64,000 nt of DNA. It comes from Paenibacillus kyungheensis (GTDB taxonomy: Bacteria; Bacillota; Bacilli; Paenibacillales; Paenibacillaceae). Positions 35,964 through 45,835 of this stretch are shown here, in pieces. Every line of letters begins with the position of its first letter. Position 1 is the stretch's first letter. A model generated the notes under the pieces. The model was not told where the DNA came from. It did not search any database and saw only the letters and a list, made by a program, of their open reading frames with translations. The DNA is taken from positions 623,501 to 687,500 of the forward strand of contig NZ_CP117416.1 in assembly GCF_028606985.1 (NCBI RefSeq), in the 5' to 3' direction. A program made the position numbers and the translations under genes.

Positions 35964-37727
35964 ATGTTTACCAGAATTAAAAGCGCTTACAATAATTTAG
36001 GTATTCATCGTAAAATGTTGCTACTGATCTCTGCATTGTTGTTAGGAAGTTTTGCTTTTTACGCATTGGTATTAAGCAATTTGTATGAAACGTATGATAG
36101 CCAAATGTACGAAAAGACATCTGAATTACTGAATATGTCTTCTGTCGGTATTGAAAATCAACTGAAAGATATGGAACATTTATCATTTAAAGTAGTTACC
36201 GACGAACAATTGCAACGCTACTTAACAGAGCTGGAACAGACCAATTCAGTGTATCAAAAAAATGTATTACGCAAAAAGCTAACCAATCGGTTGATCGCTT
36301 TTGCAGGTTCGGAGCCTTTTGTCTATTCGATGATGGTGATCGACAAAGAAGGTGAGGTAATGTCAGCAGGCAATCGAGAAGGGATACCGGCTGAATTGCG
36401 AACCGATCTAACCACATTAGCAGATCAGAATGATGGAGCCAATTCGTGGTATGTCGGGGGCAAGTCTTCTTTGTTAGCAGTTCGTCAATTCAAGGCTTTT
36501 ACCGGATCAACCTTCACGCTGAAAAATCTAGGTACAGTGATTATTCGGATTCGGATAGACCGGATTGTCGATAAACAGGTGCATCAGTCTGCTGGAAGTA
36601 CACTTGTGATCGCAGATCATCAACAGATTGTTTATCCTGAAAAGGTGTCATTTAGCGAAACTGAAATCAATCAAGAATTGAGTCGCAATCAGCCTTATGG
36701 TGTAGTGAATTTGCCGGAAGGTGGTTATTTCTCTGCTCGTATTCAATCGCCATATACCGGATGGACATACTTGCATATGACGCCATTTGATCCAATGTTT
36801 GAACGAATAACATGGATGAAGCGTCTGGTGACGATTATATTTATTGCGATCTTTTTGCTAGGGCTGGCATTTGGCACACGATTATCGCGCAGTATTACAA
36901 GACCGATGGAACGCTTGTTGCAGAAAATGAGAACCGTAGAGACTGGCAATCTGGATCGTCTGGAAGAATTAACACTCGGGCCTGTGCTTGAAGGATCACA
37001 GACTGAAGTAGGGTTACTGCACCGCACATTTAACCGAATGTTACTGCGAATCAGTGAATTGATTGATGAAAATTATGCCAAACAATTGATTATTCGCGAA
37101 ACTGAACTTAAAGCGCTACAAGCACAGATTAATCCTCATTTTCTCTATAACACCCTAGAATCGATTAACTGGATGGCGAAAGTTAACAAACAATCCAAAA
37201 TCTCTGAAATGGTCGAAGCGTTAGGCTTTTTATTACGAAGCTCTGTCAATATGAGCGAAAAATTGATTCCGTTAGGACGCGAACTTGATATTGTTTATAG
37301 CTATGTCACGATTCAGCAGATGCGCTTTGAAGAACGTTTGCATTTTGAAGTCGATATTCCTGACGATCTCAAAGATGCGCTAATTCCCAAATTAACGCTA
37401 CAACCGCTGATCGAAAATGCGATTCATTATGCGCTGGAGCCGAGTGTTAACGTGTGCCATATTCGTATTGTAGTGAGACATGAAGAAGATCTGCTCTATA
37501 TCAGTGTAGAAGATGACGGACCGGGAATGACGGCTGAATTTCTAGAACGTCTACATAGTGGACAAGTACAGACGCGTGGTGAAGGGATTGGACTCAGCAA
37601 TATAACCGAACGGATAAGGCTGACATTTGGCTCGGATTACGGAATGGAGATCGAAAGTTTGCCCGGTGTGATTACTGCTTTTCATATTCGTATTCCTTAT
37701 GAGAGAGGGGAAGCGCAAGATGTATAA
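35964..37727 (+). CDS. YesM-type sensor histidine kinase
   Basis: A 587-aa membrane kinase. A transmembrane helix near 18-38, an extracellular Cache-like sensor (about 40-285) and a second helix near 290-310 are followed by a HAMP segment. The His_kinase domain contains H392 in QINPHFLYNTLESI, and HATPase motifs include EDDGPGM and GEGIGLSNI. This class senses oligosaccharides or their binding proteins and phosphorylates an AraC-type partner, encoded next with an 8-nt overlap. GTG 35949 (GGGG at 8 nt) is an alternative start five codons upstream. Confidence 0.9.
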   Translation: MFTRIKSAYNNLGIHRKMLLLISALLLGSFAFYALVLSNLYETYDSQMYEKTSELLNMSSVGIENQLKDMEHLSFKVVTDEQLQRYLTELEQTNSVYQKNVLRKKLTNRLIAFAGSEPFVYSMMVIDKEGEVMSAGNREGIPAELRTDLTTLADQNDGANSWYVGGKSSLLAVRQFKAFTGSTFTLKNLGTVIIRIRIDRIVDKQVHQSAGSTLVIADHQQIVYPEKVSFSETEINQELSRNQPYGVVNLPEGGYFSARIQSPYTGWTYLHMTPFDPMFERITWMKRLVTIIFIAIFLLGLAFGTRLSRSITRPMERLLQKMRTVETGNLDRLEELTLGPVLEGSQTEVGLLHRTFNRMLLRISELIDENYAKQLIIRETELKALQAQINPHFLYNTLESINWMAKVNKQSKISEMVEALGFLLRSSVNMSEKLIPLGRELDIVYSYVTIQQMRFEERLHFEVDIPDDLKDALIPKLTLQPLIENAIHYALEPSVNVCHIRIVVRHEEDLLYISVEDDGPGMTAEFLERLHSGQVQTRGEGIGLSNITERIRLTFGSDYGMEIESLPGVITAFHIRIPYERGEAQDV

Positions 37728-39279
37728 AGTATTGTTAGTCGATGATGAACGGATGATCTTGGAAGGGATATCACAGGTCGTGAACTGGCATGAAAGTGGA
37801 ACCGAATTGATCGGCACCGCACGTAATGGACTGGAAGCCTATGAGCGTATTCAAGAAAATTGCCCTGATATCGTGATTAGTGATATCTCTATGCCCGGAC
37901 TCGATGGAATTGGACTGGTCGCCAAAACCCATGCTGCATTTCCAGAGGTGCGCTTTATTATGTTGTCCGGTTATAAAGATTTTGATTATGCCCGTAGAGC
38001 GATGCAGTATGGGGTGAAACATTATTTGGTGAAGCCTTGTAACGAACGCCAGATTCAAGAAGCGATCAGTGAATTGTTATCCGAACGTGAGGTTGAGCAT
38101 GAGCGTGATGAATTTGTAAACAGTATGAAAGAGCAATTTACACGCATGTTGCCACAGGTGAAAGAACAATTTCTGAAAGAATTTATCGCTAATAAAATGT
38201 ACGGGGTGCGTGACCTTGCTTATTATGAGCAATTATTTCATCTGAATCTGCGTGACCGTCCGGTACGAATGGCTTTGATGCGTGTCGAAGAATCGCATGA
38301 ATATGAACATTTATTTGCACTCAAAAATATCGCTGATGATCTACTAGATGGTGTATTGATGGGAACAACGATTCATATGCAAGATGAATTACTACTTTTA
38401 CTGGATGATCCTGAATCGATTACCAAGCTGATTAGTGATCTGGAACATGTACAACAAGTGTTTGCAGGCTTTTACAAATTAGATGTGACGATTGCTCTAA
38501 GCGAACCGGATTATATGATCTCATTACGGCGAATGTATCGGGATACACAGCAATGTATGAATCACCGCTTTTATGTAGGGGAAGGCAGTATTATTACCAA
38601 GTCGGATCTAGCATTGGCTGACCAGAAAGATAATACTTCGTTTGAAATGGATGAAGAAGCTTTTACATTGTTAATTAAATCTGGACAAATGGAAGAAGTG
38701 ACCGCGGAGATTGATCGTTTATTTGTAACATTAGCGGAATGGCGACATGATATCGGAGTGACGCGCTCGTATGTATTGCAATTATATGCAGTGATGATCC
38801 GTCTATGCTTGCCAGAAGAACGTTCTTTATTTACAGGTCGAATGGCAGAACTGGCAATGCTAGATACATTAACTGGATTACATGAGTTCGTACAGGAAGC
38901 CGCTGCTTACTTAACGATGAGTTACTATAAGAGCAATGTGAATCGCCAATCTTCTGTCGTCAATAAAATGATTCAGATCATCGAGCAAAATTACACCAGT
39001 GCTGAATTATCGCTAAACGGAGTCGCTAATCAAATGCTGTATATGAACCCGGACTACCTCGGTAAAATTTTCAAAAAAGTGACTGGCGATAATTTTTCTC
39101 ATTATGTCAATCGTTATCGAATCGAACGCTCCACCGATCATATTCGTCGTAGCGGTGATGTCAAAGTATTCGAACTCGCCGAACTGTTCGGATTCGGTGG
39201 TAACTCTCAATATTTCAGTCAGGTATTCAAAAAGTGGACAGGCATGACCCCAACCGAATATCGGAAAAGTGAAGAGTAG
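37720..39279 (+). CDS. AraC-type two-component response regulator (YesN-like)
   Basis: A 519-aa regulator. The receiver domain (about 1-120) has phospho-acceptor D55 in VISDISMPG, a middle region of about 280 residues is typical of YesN proteins, and the AraC double helix-turn-helix ends the protein (YLGKIFKKVTGDNFSHYVNRYRIE ... TGMTPTEYRKSEE). It probably activates the downstream importer and hydrolase genes. ATG 37720 lies inside the kinase 3' end, with GAGGGG upstream. A heptanucleotide repeat and a terminator follow the stop. Confidence 0.92.
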   Translation: MYKVLLVDDERMILEGISQVVNWHESGTELIGTARNGLEAYERIQENCPDIVISDISMPGLDGIGLVAKTHAAFPEVRFIMLSGYKDFDYARRAMQYGVKHYLVKPCNERQIQEAISELLSEREVEHERDEFVNSMKEQFTRMLPQVKEQFLKEFIANKMYGVRDLAYYEQLFHLNLRDRPVRMALMRVEESHEYEHLFALKNIADDLLDGVLMGTTIHMQDELLLLLDDPESITKLISDLEHVQQVFAGFYKLDVTIALSEPDYMISLRRMYRDTQQCMNHRFYVGEGSIITKSDLALADQKDNTSFEMDEEAFTLLIKSGQMEEVTAEIDRLFVTLAEWRHDIGVTRSYVLQLYAVMIRLCLPEERSLFTGRMAELAMLDTLTGLHEFVQEAAAYLTMSYYKSNVNRQSSVVNKMIQIIEQNYTSAELSLNGVANQMLYMNPDYLGKIFKKVTGDNFSHYVNRYRIERSTDHIRRSGDVKVFELAELFGFGGNSQYFSQVFKKWTGMTPTEYRKSEE

Positions 39280-39425
39280 AGCAAAAGCAAATATAAAATA
39301 AACTTTTTGTAGATATAACTTATTGTAGCTATAACTTGTAATGAAGTTTTATCTTTTGGAGTTTACTTGTCTAACTATTATGCTGTGATGTAAATGAATG
39401 GATACGAATAATAGTACACTTCAAC

Positions 39426-39467
39426 AAAGAATAAAGAATAAAGAATAAAGAATAAAGAACAAAGAAT
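39426..39467 (+). repeat. Heptanucleotide tandem repeat, (AAAGAAT) x 6
   Basis: Six contiguous 7-nt units, five identical AAAGAAT and one AAAGAAC (fifth). It ends at a terminator stem. A related array with ten units occurs at 50179-50248. Confidence 0.92.
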
Positions 39468-39498
39468 AAAGCGACTTTTGATGGTCGCTTTTTATTTT
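39468..39498 (+). terminator. Terminator of the two-component operon
   Basis: AAAGCGAC and GTCGCTTT with an 8-nt loop, then TTATTTT. Confidence 0.85.
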
Positions 39499-39516
39499 GA
39501 CTCAAATCTATCTAGC

Positions 39517-39676
39517 GTATCTCAGCGCACAAGCGAAGAGCATCATCATATTCTGAAAGAGCGAAGCGATCGCCTTTGTCATGAACTCCCTACCGCTTAG
39601 CAGTTATTCAAGGGAGTTCATGACAACAAGCGACGATAAGAATAAGATGATGATCGTAGCGACAGCCCCTTGATAC
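39517..39676 (+). ncRNA. Structured RNA/element candidate, copy 2
   Basis: Outer GTATC (39517-39521) and GATAC (39672-39676); middle stem CATCATC-A-TATTCT (39541-39554) with AGAATA-A-GATGATG (39639-39652); small hairpin GCGA/TCGC (39561-39573); long perfect 14-bp hairpin 39578-39591 with 39611-39624. Its cap is ACCGC-TTA-GCAGT followed by TATTCA. Shared with copy 1: TTCTGAAAG after the middle stem, GCTT plus GCAGT in the apical cap, the ATTCA internal loop, AACA followed by GCGA before the closing strand, and AGCG on both sides outside the middle stem. Helix sequences differ completely but pairing is kept. It lies in the gap between a terminator and the importer promoter. Confidence 0.6.
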
Positions 39677-39776
39677 CGTAAACCAATTCATTTGAATACA
39701 AATATCCGTCATCATCCAAATTCAGACTACTCTGTTTTTTACACGATCACATCGGATTTGTGTATTCATTTGTGAT

Positions 39777-39805
39777 CTGGCATCTGCGAAAATGAAGGTA
39801 TAACT
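39777..39805 (+). promoter_or_regulatory. Candidate promoter of the sugar importer operon
   Basis: CTGGCA at 39777-39782 (4/6) and TATAAC at 39800-39805 with a 17-nt spacer, directly before the cre site. Confidence 0.45.
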
Positions 39806-39809
39806 TAAA

Positions 39810-39823
39810 TGTAAGCGTTAACA
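39810..39823. promoter_or_regulatory. CcpA cre site, full consensus match
   Basis: TGTAAGCGTTAACA matches TGWAANCGNTNWCA at every position. It lies just after the candidate -10, about 90 bases before the binding-protein gene. This placement predicts carbon catabolite repression of the operon. Confidence 0.78.
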
Positions 39824-39910
39824 AAAAAGGAGCATTATTACATTCTACTTATTGATTTTAAGCAATATGAACAGCAATCATCAGCTTGATTAACGAAAGG
39901 GGAGAATATA

Positions 39911-41203
39911 ATGAGAAAAAAGACAGCACTGGTATTGATGGTTACAATCCTACTTTTCATCACAGCTTGTGGTAATTCAGGTGGCGGAGGTAGTAATGCT
40001 AGTGGAGGTACAGACGGCAAAACACTTCGGATCGCTTGGTGGGGATCAGATACTCGACATGAATATACTCAGAAAATTATTGATATGTACAAAGAGCAAA
40101 ACCCCGGTGTAAATATTGATATCGAATATGCTTCTTTTGATGATTATTGGAAAAAGCTAGCTCCACAAGCAGCCGCTAATCAATTACCGGATATTATGCA
40201 AATGGACGTATCTTATATTAGCCAATACGCTAAAAACGGACAATTGGAAGACCTGACCCCATACTTAGGAAGCAAAATTAAAGTCGATGATGTGACTGAA
40301 AACGTACTTAAAACAGGTGTAATAGGTGGCGTACAATACGGTATGCCAACAGGGGTTAACGTTTTAGGATTCCAATACGATCCAGCGATTTTGAAAAAAG
40401 CAGGCATCAGCGAAATTCCAGACAATTGGACTTGGGATCAATACAAAGAAATCGCACTTAAAGCGAAAGACAAAGGAATCTACTTTGATAGCTCAATGGC
40501 AGCAGATATTTTCTTTAACTACTTTTTACGTACCAAAGGTCAATCGCTTTACAATGCTGAAGGAACAGCACTTGGATATGAAGATGATGCGCTATTTACA
40601 GAATTCTTCGGTATGTTAGCTGAACTGATCAAAGAAGGCGCAGTACCTTCTCAGGAAAAATTGAACCAGACCAAAGGGATTCTGGAAGAATCCGATATTG
40701 TAAAAGGTACAGGCATCGGGATCTGGCAATGGTCGAACCAATTTGTAGCGTTACAACGTGTCGTGAATCGTCCGATGGAGCTTGCTCCGATGGTAGGGCC
40801 TGATATGGAAAAAGGAATTTATATGCAACCAAGTATGTACTGGGCTGTAGCGAAAAGTTCGCAATCCAAAGACGAAGCAGCTAAATTTATCGACTTCTGG
40901 ATCAACAATCAAGATGCCAATAAATTGATCAAAGGCGAACGTGGTGTACCAATTTCTGCGGCTGTTAAAGAAGCTGTAGCACCAGAACTAAGTGAAACCG
41001 AGAAACAAGTATTTGATTTTGTCGCTAAAATGGAGCCAATCAGTTCACCAATGAGCCCACCACCACCTGTAGGGTCGGCTGAGATTATTGCAGCATTAAC
41101 CGATTATGTAGAGCAAATTAACTTTGGACAAGCTACTGCTGCTGAAGTTGCACCGAAGTTCCGGGCAGATGCGAATGCGATCTTGTCAAACAATCAACCG
41201 TAA
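39911..41203 (+). CDS. Sugar ABC transporter substrate-binding lipoprotein
   Basis: A 430-aa family 1 extracellular solute-binding protein. The lipobox FITAC puts the lipidated cysteine at C20, followed by a Gly/Ser-rich linker. The mature part (TLRIAWWGSDTRHEYTQKIIDMYKEQNPGV) is typical of oligosaccharide-binding proteins. Context with rhamnogalacturonan enzymes suggests pectin-derived oligosaccharides, as an inference. AAAGGGGAG precedes the ATG. It is the first gene of the importer operon. Confidence 0.92.
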   Translation: MRKKTALVLMVTILLFITACGNSGGGGSNASGGTDGKTLRIAWWGSDTRHEYTQKIIDMYKEQNPGVNIDIEYASFDDYWKKLAPQAAANQLPDIMQMDVSYISQYAKNGQLEDLTPYLGSKIKVDDVTENVLKTGVIGGVQYGMPTGVNVLGFQYDPAILKKAGISEIPDNWTWDQYKEIALKAKDKGIYFDSSMAADIFFNYFLRTKGQSLYNAEGTALGYEDDALFTEFFGMLAELIKEGAVPSQEKLNQTKGILEESDIVKGTGIGIWQWSNQFVALQRVVNRPMELAPMVGPDMEKGIYMQPSMYWAVAKSSQSKDEAAKFIDFWINNQDANKLIKGERGVPISAAVKEAVAPELSETEKQVFDFVAKMEPISSPMSPPPPVGSAEIIAALTDYVEQINFGQATAAEVAPKFRADANAILSNNQP

Positions 41204-41318
41204 CGAACTCGTTAGCTGATAGATGTAGAGAACGTGAACCGATCGCTGGAGAATGTATATCCAATCGGTTCACGATTTTCTTTCAAAATCTCAACGATCT
41301 GAGGAGGTGCGAACGCTT

Positions 41319-42224
41319 ATGGCTATACGTAATGAGTCTTTAAAAACCAATTTGACCGGCTATGCTTTTATTAGCCCTTTTATTATTGGATTTCTGGCTT
41401 TTACTTTGATCCCGATGTTTATATCGTTGTATCTTTCGTTTACCAGCTATAACTTGTTTACTTCGCCACGCTGGATAGGACTTGGTAATTTTGAAAAAAT
41501 GTTTACCAATGATCCGAAATATTGGAACTCGGTCAGAGTGACTATTTATTATGTTTTTGTAGGTGTTCCTTTACGATTAGCTTTTGCTTTATTTGTAGCG
41601 ATGGTGCTCAATACAGCATCACGGATGGTGGGTACATATCGAACGATTTATTATTTACCATCCATTATTGGTGGTAGTGTAGCTGTATCTATTATGTGGC
41701 GTAATATTTTTAGTGAGCAAGGGATCGTCAACCATTTCTTAATGGCTTTCGGCGCAGCACCTGTCAATTGGTTTGGTAATGCTACCGCTGCACTGGGCAT
41801 GCTGATCACGTTATCGGTATGGCAATTCGGTTCATCGATGTTGATTTTCCTTGCTGGCTTAAAAAATATTTCACCTGAAATGTATGAAGCCGCCAGTGTT
41901 GATGGTGCTTCACCTGTACGCAAATTTATGAATATTACATTACCGTTACTCAGTCCGGTTATTTTATTTAATCTGATTATGCAGACGATTAGTGCATTTA
42001 TGACATTTGTACCTGCCTATGTTATCTCCAAAGGAGAAGGTGGCCCTCTGGATGGAACAATGTTGTATTCACTTTACTTATTCCGTCAGGCATTTATGTT
42101 CAACAATATGGGTTATGCGGCAGCGATGGCTTGGGTGATGTTGATCTTTATCGGTATTCTAACATTTGTATTATTCAAAACATCTAAAATGTGGGTGTTC
42201 TATGAATCAGAAGGAGGACGTTAA
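41319..42224 (+). CDS. Sugar ABC transporter permease 1 (MalF-like)
   Basis: A 301-aa permease with six predicted membrane helices and the EAA loop [25 protein letters not shown], which docks the ATPase. ATG 41319 follows AGGAGGTG; the longer ORF upstream lacks a site. No ATPase gene is present in the locus, so a shared MsmX-type ATPase encoded elsewhere is expected. Confidence 0.92.
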   Translation: MAIRNESLKTNLTGYAFISPFIIGFLAFTLIPMFISLYLSFTSYNLFTSPRWIGLGNFEKMFTNDPKYWNSVRVTIYYVFVGVPLRLAFALFVAMVLNTASRMVGTYRTIYYLPSIIGGSVAVSIMWRNIFSEQGIVNHFLMAFGAAPVNWFGNATAALGMLITLSVWQFGSSMLIFLAGLKNISPEMYEAASVDGASPVRKFMNITLPLLSPVILFNLIMQTISAFMTFVPAYVISKGEGGPLDGTMLYSLYLFRQAFMFNNMGYAAAMAWVMLIFIGILTFVLFKTSKMWVFYESEGGR

Positions 42225-42226
42225 TT

Positions 42227-43132
42227 ATGGCTGAACGTAAAGCGTCTATCCCTGAATACAATGTAATGAGCAGTACACGCGCGCAAAAAGGGTGGTTCTG
42301 GCGCAAAATCAAATGGCCTATATATCATATCTTTGTCGGGTTACTGGCGATCTTGATGATGTATCCGATTGCATGGATGTTGCTCAGTTCATTTAAAGAA
42401 AGCCGTACCATTTTTGCTACAGCGAATACATTATTGCCTGCTCAATGGATGTGGGATAACTATATTACCGGTTGGAAAGGTGTCGGTGGTTATTCTTTCG
42501 GGCATTATATGTGGAATTCATTAGTAATTGTAGCGATATCGACAGTCGGAGTAGTTATTTCTTCGGCAGTGATTGCTTTCGGATTTGCTCGTTTGAATTT
42601 TAAAGGTCGGAACTTCTGGTTTGCGATTATGATGGTGACCTTAATGTTACCTCATGATGTGGTATTGGTTCCGCAATATATTATTTTCACTAAATTAGGA
42701 TGGTTAAACAGTATTGCTCCTATTGTGGTACCGCAATTTTTCGGTGCACCGTTCTTTATTTTCTTGATGGTACAGTTTATCAGGACGATTCCGAAAGATC
42801 TGGATGAAGCGGCGACGATTGATGGGTGTGGCAAATTCCGTTTGTTTATACAGATCATTTTGCCATTGATCAAGTCTTCTCTGGCGACAGCAGCGATTTT
42901 CTCTTTTTACTGGCGCTGGGAAGATCTACTAGGTCCGGTACTCTACTTGAATTCACCGGATAAATATACGGTCTCGATGGGATTGAAAATGTTTTTGGAT
43001 AGCGAATCTTCTTCTAACTGGGGAGCGATGTTCGCGATGTCTATCGTAAGTCTATTGCCTGTGGTAGCGATCTTCTTTGCTTTCCAAAGACATATTGTCG
43101 AAGGGATCAGTTCTAGCGGGATCAAAGGATAA
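42227..43132 (+). CDS. Sugar ABC transporter permease 2 (MalG-like)
   Basis: A 301-aa permease partner of the preceding gene, starting 2 nt after its stop. It has six membrane helices and the EAA motif [24 protein letters not shown] near 190-215. AGGAGG in the end of the previous gene serves as ribosome binding site, implying coupled translation. Confidence 0.92.
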   Translation: MAERKASIPEYNVMSSTRAQKGWFWRKIKWPIYHIFVGLLAILMMYPIAWMLLSSFKESRTIFATANTLLPAQWMWDNYITGWKGVGGYSFGHYMWNSLVIVAISTVGVVISSAVIAFGFARLNFKGRNFWFAIMMVTLMLPHDVVLVPQYIIFTKLGWLNSIAPIVVPQFFGAPFFIFLMVQFIRTIPKDLDEAATIDGCGKFRLFIQIILPLIKSSLATAAIFSFYWRWEDLLGPVLYLNSPDKYTVSMGLKMFLDSESSSNWGAMFAMSIVSLLPVVAIFFAFQRHIVEGISSSGIKG

Positions 43133-43268
43133 GATACGGATCAACAATAGCTAGGTAGATATCTCATACTGAATACTTTATGTTGCTCATTATTGAAGTT
43201 ATCGAAATAGATGTTATGTACCATATAGATAATCATTAAAGCGATCTATGCAAGGATGGTGAAGCCAA

Positions 43269-44549
43269 ATGAATCACAAATCAGCTACTGAGACGGCTAC
43301 AGAACAATGGCGGATCACAGAAGGTGGCGATGCCCATGCAGCATTAGGTGATCCTTCATCTACGCTTCATGCATCTGCATCCGATCTCTCAGCACATGAA
43401 CCGTTGTTATCACCATTGCGATATGATTTTGGACCGGGAGAAGTTACTCCCGGTTATATATCTGTGTCTCCTGATGATCGATATGAAAATGTGCAGACTG
43501 GATCAAGTTATGGATTTGCACATCCTGAGAGGGTATACGGACGAGATCGAAGCAATCTGCTAAGTGGAGATCTATTCGCAGAGACTTCTAATCATTTGCT
43601 AAGTAGCTTCTGTATTCCACTGGACACTTCATTTATAACCGATCTGCCTAACGGTACATATCAGATCCAGATTACGGTTGGAGATGAACAAGCCGCTACT
43701 CATACGATCATTAAATGTGGCGCTGGCAAGCTGATGTTACCGCCTGTAGATACATTGCCCGGTCAATTTGTAAATAAACTATTTACCGTTCCGGTGATTG
43801 AACATCAACTGCAATTGCATATCAGCGGCAAAGCTCCACGTCTAAATGTGGTTGAGATTACAGCTGTACCGCAAGCACTCAAACTATTTATCGCTGGCGA
43901 TTCAACAGTGACTGATCAGAAGCAAGGTGGAGCTCCTTATGCGGGTTGGGGGCAGATGTTACCTGCAAAATTCAAGCACGATGTCTGTGTCGATAATCAT
44001 GCAGTATCCGGTCGCAGTTCCAAAAGCTTTATTGATGAAGGTAGACTGGCTATAATTGCAGACCAGATCAAAGCAGGGGATTTTCTATGTATTCAATTCG
44101 GTCATAATGATGAAAAAAATGATCCGGCACGCGGGACAGAGCCATTTACTACATTTAAAGAGTACTTATTGCAATATATCGAAGTCGCTCATACCAAAGG
44201 GGCAACTCCAATTTTGATAACTCCGGTTAGTCGGCGTTACTTTGGAGCAGATGGCGTTCTTACAGATACTCATGGCGACTATATTGTAGCAATAAAAGAA
44301 TTAGCGACAGAGCAACAGGTTCCACTAATCGATCTCGCTCAGCAGACCAAAGTATTGTTAGAGTCACTGGGTGAAGAACAAAGTAAATCGTTATTCGTCT
44401 GGCTCTATCCAGGGGAGTATCTACATTTTCCCGATGGGATGGAAGACAATACTCATTTTCAAGAACAAGGTGCTATGCAGGTAGCAGGACTGGTTACTGA
44501 AAGTATTCGTACGTTGGCGATTCAACCGTTAGTGATGTATTTGCGCTAA
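43269..44549 (+). CDS. Rhamnogalacturonan acetylesterase-like SGNH hydrolase
   Basis: A 426-aa protein without a signal peptide. The N-terminal half (about 45-200) is a beta-rich domain like that in YesY/RhgT-type enzymes. The SGNH half has S212 (IAGDSTVTD), GGGQM-type oxyanion region (GWGQML), FGHNDEKND, and D392/H395 (DNTHFQ). It likely removes acetyl groups from imported rhamnogalacturonan fragments in the cytosol. An alternative is another pectin-derived ester hydrolase. GGATGGTGAAG is the upstream site; it lies 136 nt after the permease. Confidence 0.85.
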   Translation: MNHKSATETATEQWRITEGGDAHAALGDPSSTLHASASDLSAHEPLLSPLRYDFGPGEVTPGYISVSPDDRYENVQTGSSYGFAHPERVYGRDRSNLLSGDLFAETSNHLLSSFCIPLDTSFITDLPNGTYQIQITVGDEQAATHTIIKCGAGKLMLPPVDTLPGQFVNKLFTVPVIEHQLQLHISGKAPRLNVVEITAVPQALKLFIAGDSTVTDQKQGGAPYAGWGQMLPAKFKHDVCVDNHAVSGRSSKSFIDEGRLAIIADQIKAGDFLCIQFGHNDEKNDPARGTEPFTTFKEYLLQYIEVAHTKGATPILITPVSRRYFGADGVLTDTHGDYIVAIKELATEQQVPLIDLAQQTKVLLESLGEEQSKSLFVWLYPGEYLHFPDGMEDNTHFQEQGAMQVAGLVTESIRTLAIQPLVMYLR

Positions 44550-44640
44550 TGCTAATATCGTTACTTTTGTATAGAGTGATCCTCATGACATTTCGAATCT
44601 ACTGACAATCTAATATGCGATACAGAAAGGATGATTAGTT

Positions 44641-45675
44641 ATGCCTGCTTTACAATTTGATGAACAGCATATCCGTGATGTGATTGATCGTGTGGTTGAA
44701 CGTACATTTAATATGGATTTTCGTTGGGATTGGCCGGGTGGAGTTGCTTTTTACGGAATCTGCGAAGCCTATGAAGCAACAGGAAAAAAGGAATATCTAG
44801 ACAAACTTAAAATTTGGATCGATGAGCAGATTGAAGAAGGATTACCACAGTTATCGGTCAACGGGGTATCGATCGGTCATTGTCTGCTTACCTTATATGA
44901 AGCAACAGGCGAAGAAAAGTATTTAGATATTGCAAAAGAAATGGCTGAATTTCTAGATAGCAAAGCAGAGCGTTTTGCAGATGGTATTTTCCAGCATACG
45001 GTCAATTCACTTACCGATGTATTTCCACAGCAAGCATGGGTAGATACGATGTTTATGGCAGGGTATTATTTGCTACGGATCGGTCATTTGTTAGGCAATG
45101 AGAAATATATCGAGGATGGTCTGAAGCAGTATCATGGACATGAAGAGTTTTTACAAGATAACGATACCAATCTGTATTATCACGGTTGGGATCATGTGAA
45201 TCAGCATCATATGTCAGGCATGTATTGGGCGCGTGGTAATTCATGGGCGGCACTGACCATGGCAAAAGCATTGAAGTTTATTCCAGTGCAACATCCATCG
45301 TATATGATTATTGACGGTTCTTTGCGAGATCAATTAAGCGCTCTCGTACGTCTGCAATCACCAGAAGGATTGTGGCATACCGTACTGACCGATGAGACTT
45401 CATATCTGGAAACATCCGGTTCTGCGGGTATCGCGACAGCATTATTGTTGCAAGGCAGACTGTACAATAAATATACGCAAAAAGCGATTGATGGCATTTT
45501 GTCGAAGATCAAAGAAGACGGTACTATAACAGGCGTTTCCGCAGGGACAGCCGTCATGAATGATATTGATGGCTACCGCAAAGTACCTGCCAAACGTATT
45601 CAAGGATGGGGACAAGGACTGGGCTTAGCTTTTCTAGCTCAATTGGTACGTACCAAAGAAGACGTATTTGGTTGA
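44641..45675 (+). CDS. Unsaturated rhamnogalacturonyl hydrolase, glycoside hydrolase family 105
   Basis: A 344-aa cytosolic alpha6/alpha6-barrel enzyme like YteR/YesR. It hydrolyses the unsaturated galacturonic acid from disaccharides made by rhamnogalacturonan lyases. The catalytic acid is probably D135 (QAWVDTMFMAGYYL), and GWDHVNQHHMSGMYWARGNSWAAL is the conserved core. No signal peptide. AAAGGATG precedes the ATG. It closes the locus. Confidence 0.9.
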   Translation: MPALQFDEQHIRDVIDRVVERTFNMDFRWDWPGGVAFYGICEAYEATGKKEYLDKLKIWIDEQIEEGLPQLSVNGVSIGHCLLTLYEATGEEKYLDIAKEMAEFLDSKAERFADGIFQHTVNSLTDVFPQQAWVDTMFMAGYYLLRIGHLLGNEKYIEDGLKQYHGHEEFLQDNDTNLYYHGWDHVNQHHMSGMYWARGNSWAALTMAKALKFIPVQHPSYMIIDGSLRDQLSALVRLQSPEGLWHTVLTDETSYLETSGSAGIATALLLQGRLYNKYTQKAIDGILSKIKEDGTITGVSAGTAVMNDIDGYRKVPAKRIQGWGQGLGLAFLAQLVRTKEDVFG

Positions 45676-45765
45676 TTATCATGAAGCGATCATATCGATC
45701 GTTATTTTGAAAAAATATAGCATAGTATTATTCCTGGACATTTTAATTCAGCAAATAAAATATAA

Positions 45766-45804
45766 AAAAACACGCTGTTCTTATTCAAAGAGCAGCGTGT
45801 TTTC
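45766..45804. terminator. Bidirectional terminator after the GH105 gene
   Basis: AAACACGCTG and CAGCGTGTTTT arms with an inner TCTT/AAGA, A-run before and T-rich after. It serves the convergent lipoprotein gene too. Confidence 0.88.
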
Positions 45805-45835
45805 TTTAGGTTACATGCAGTGAAACGACAAATTT

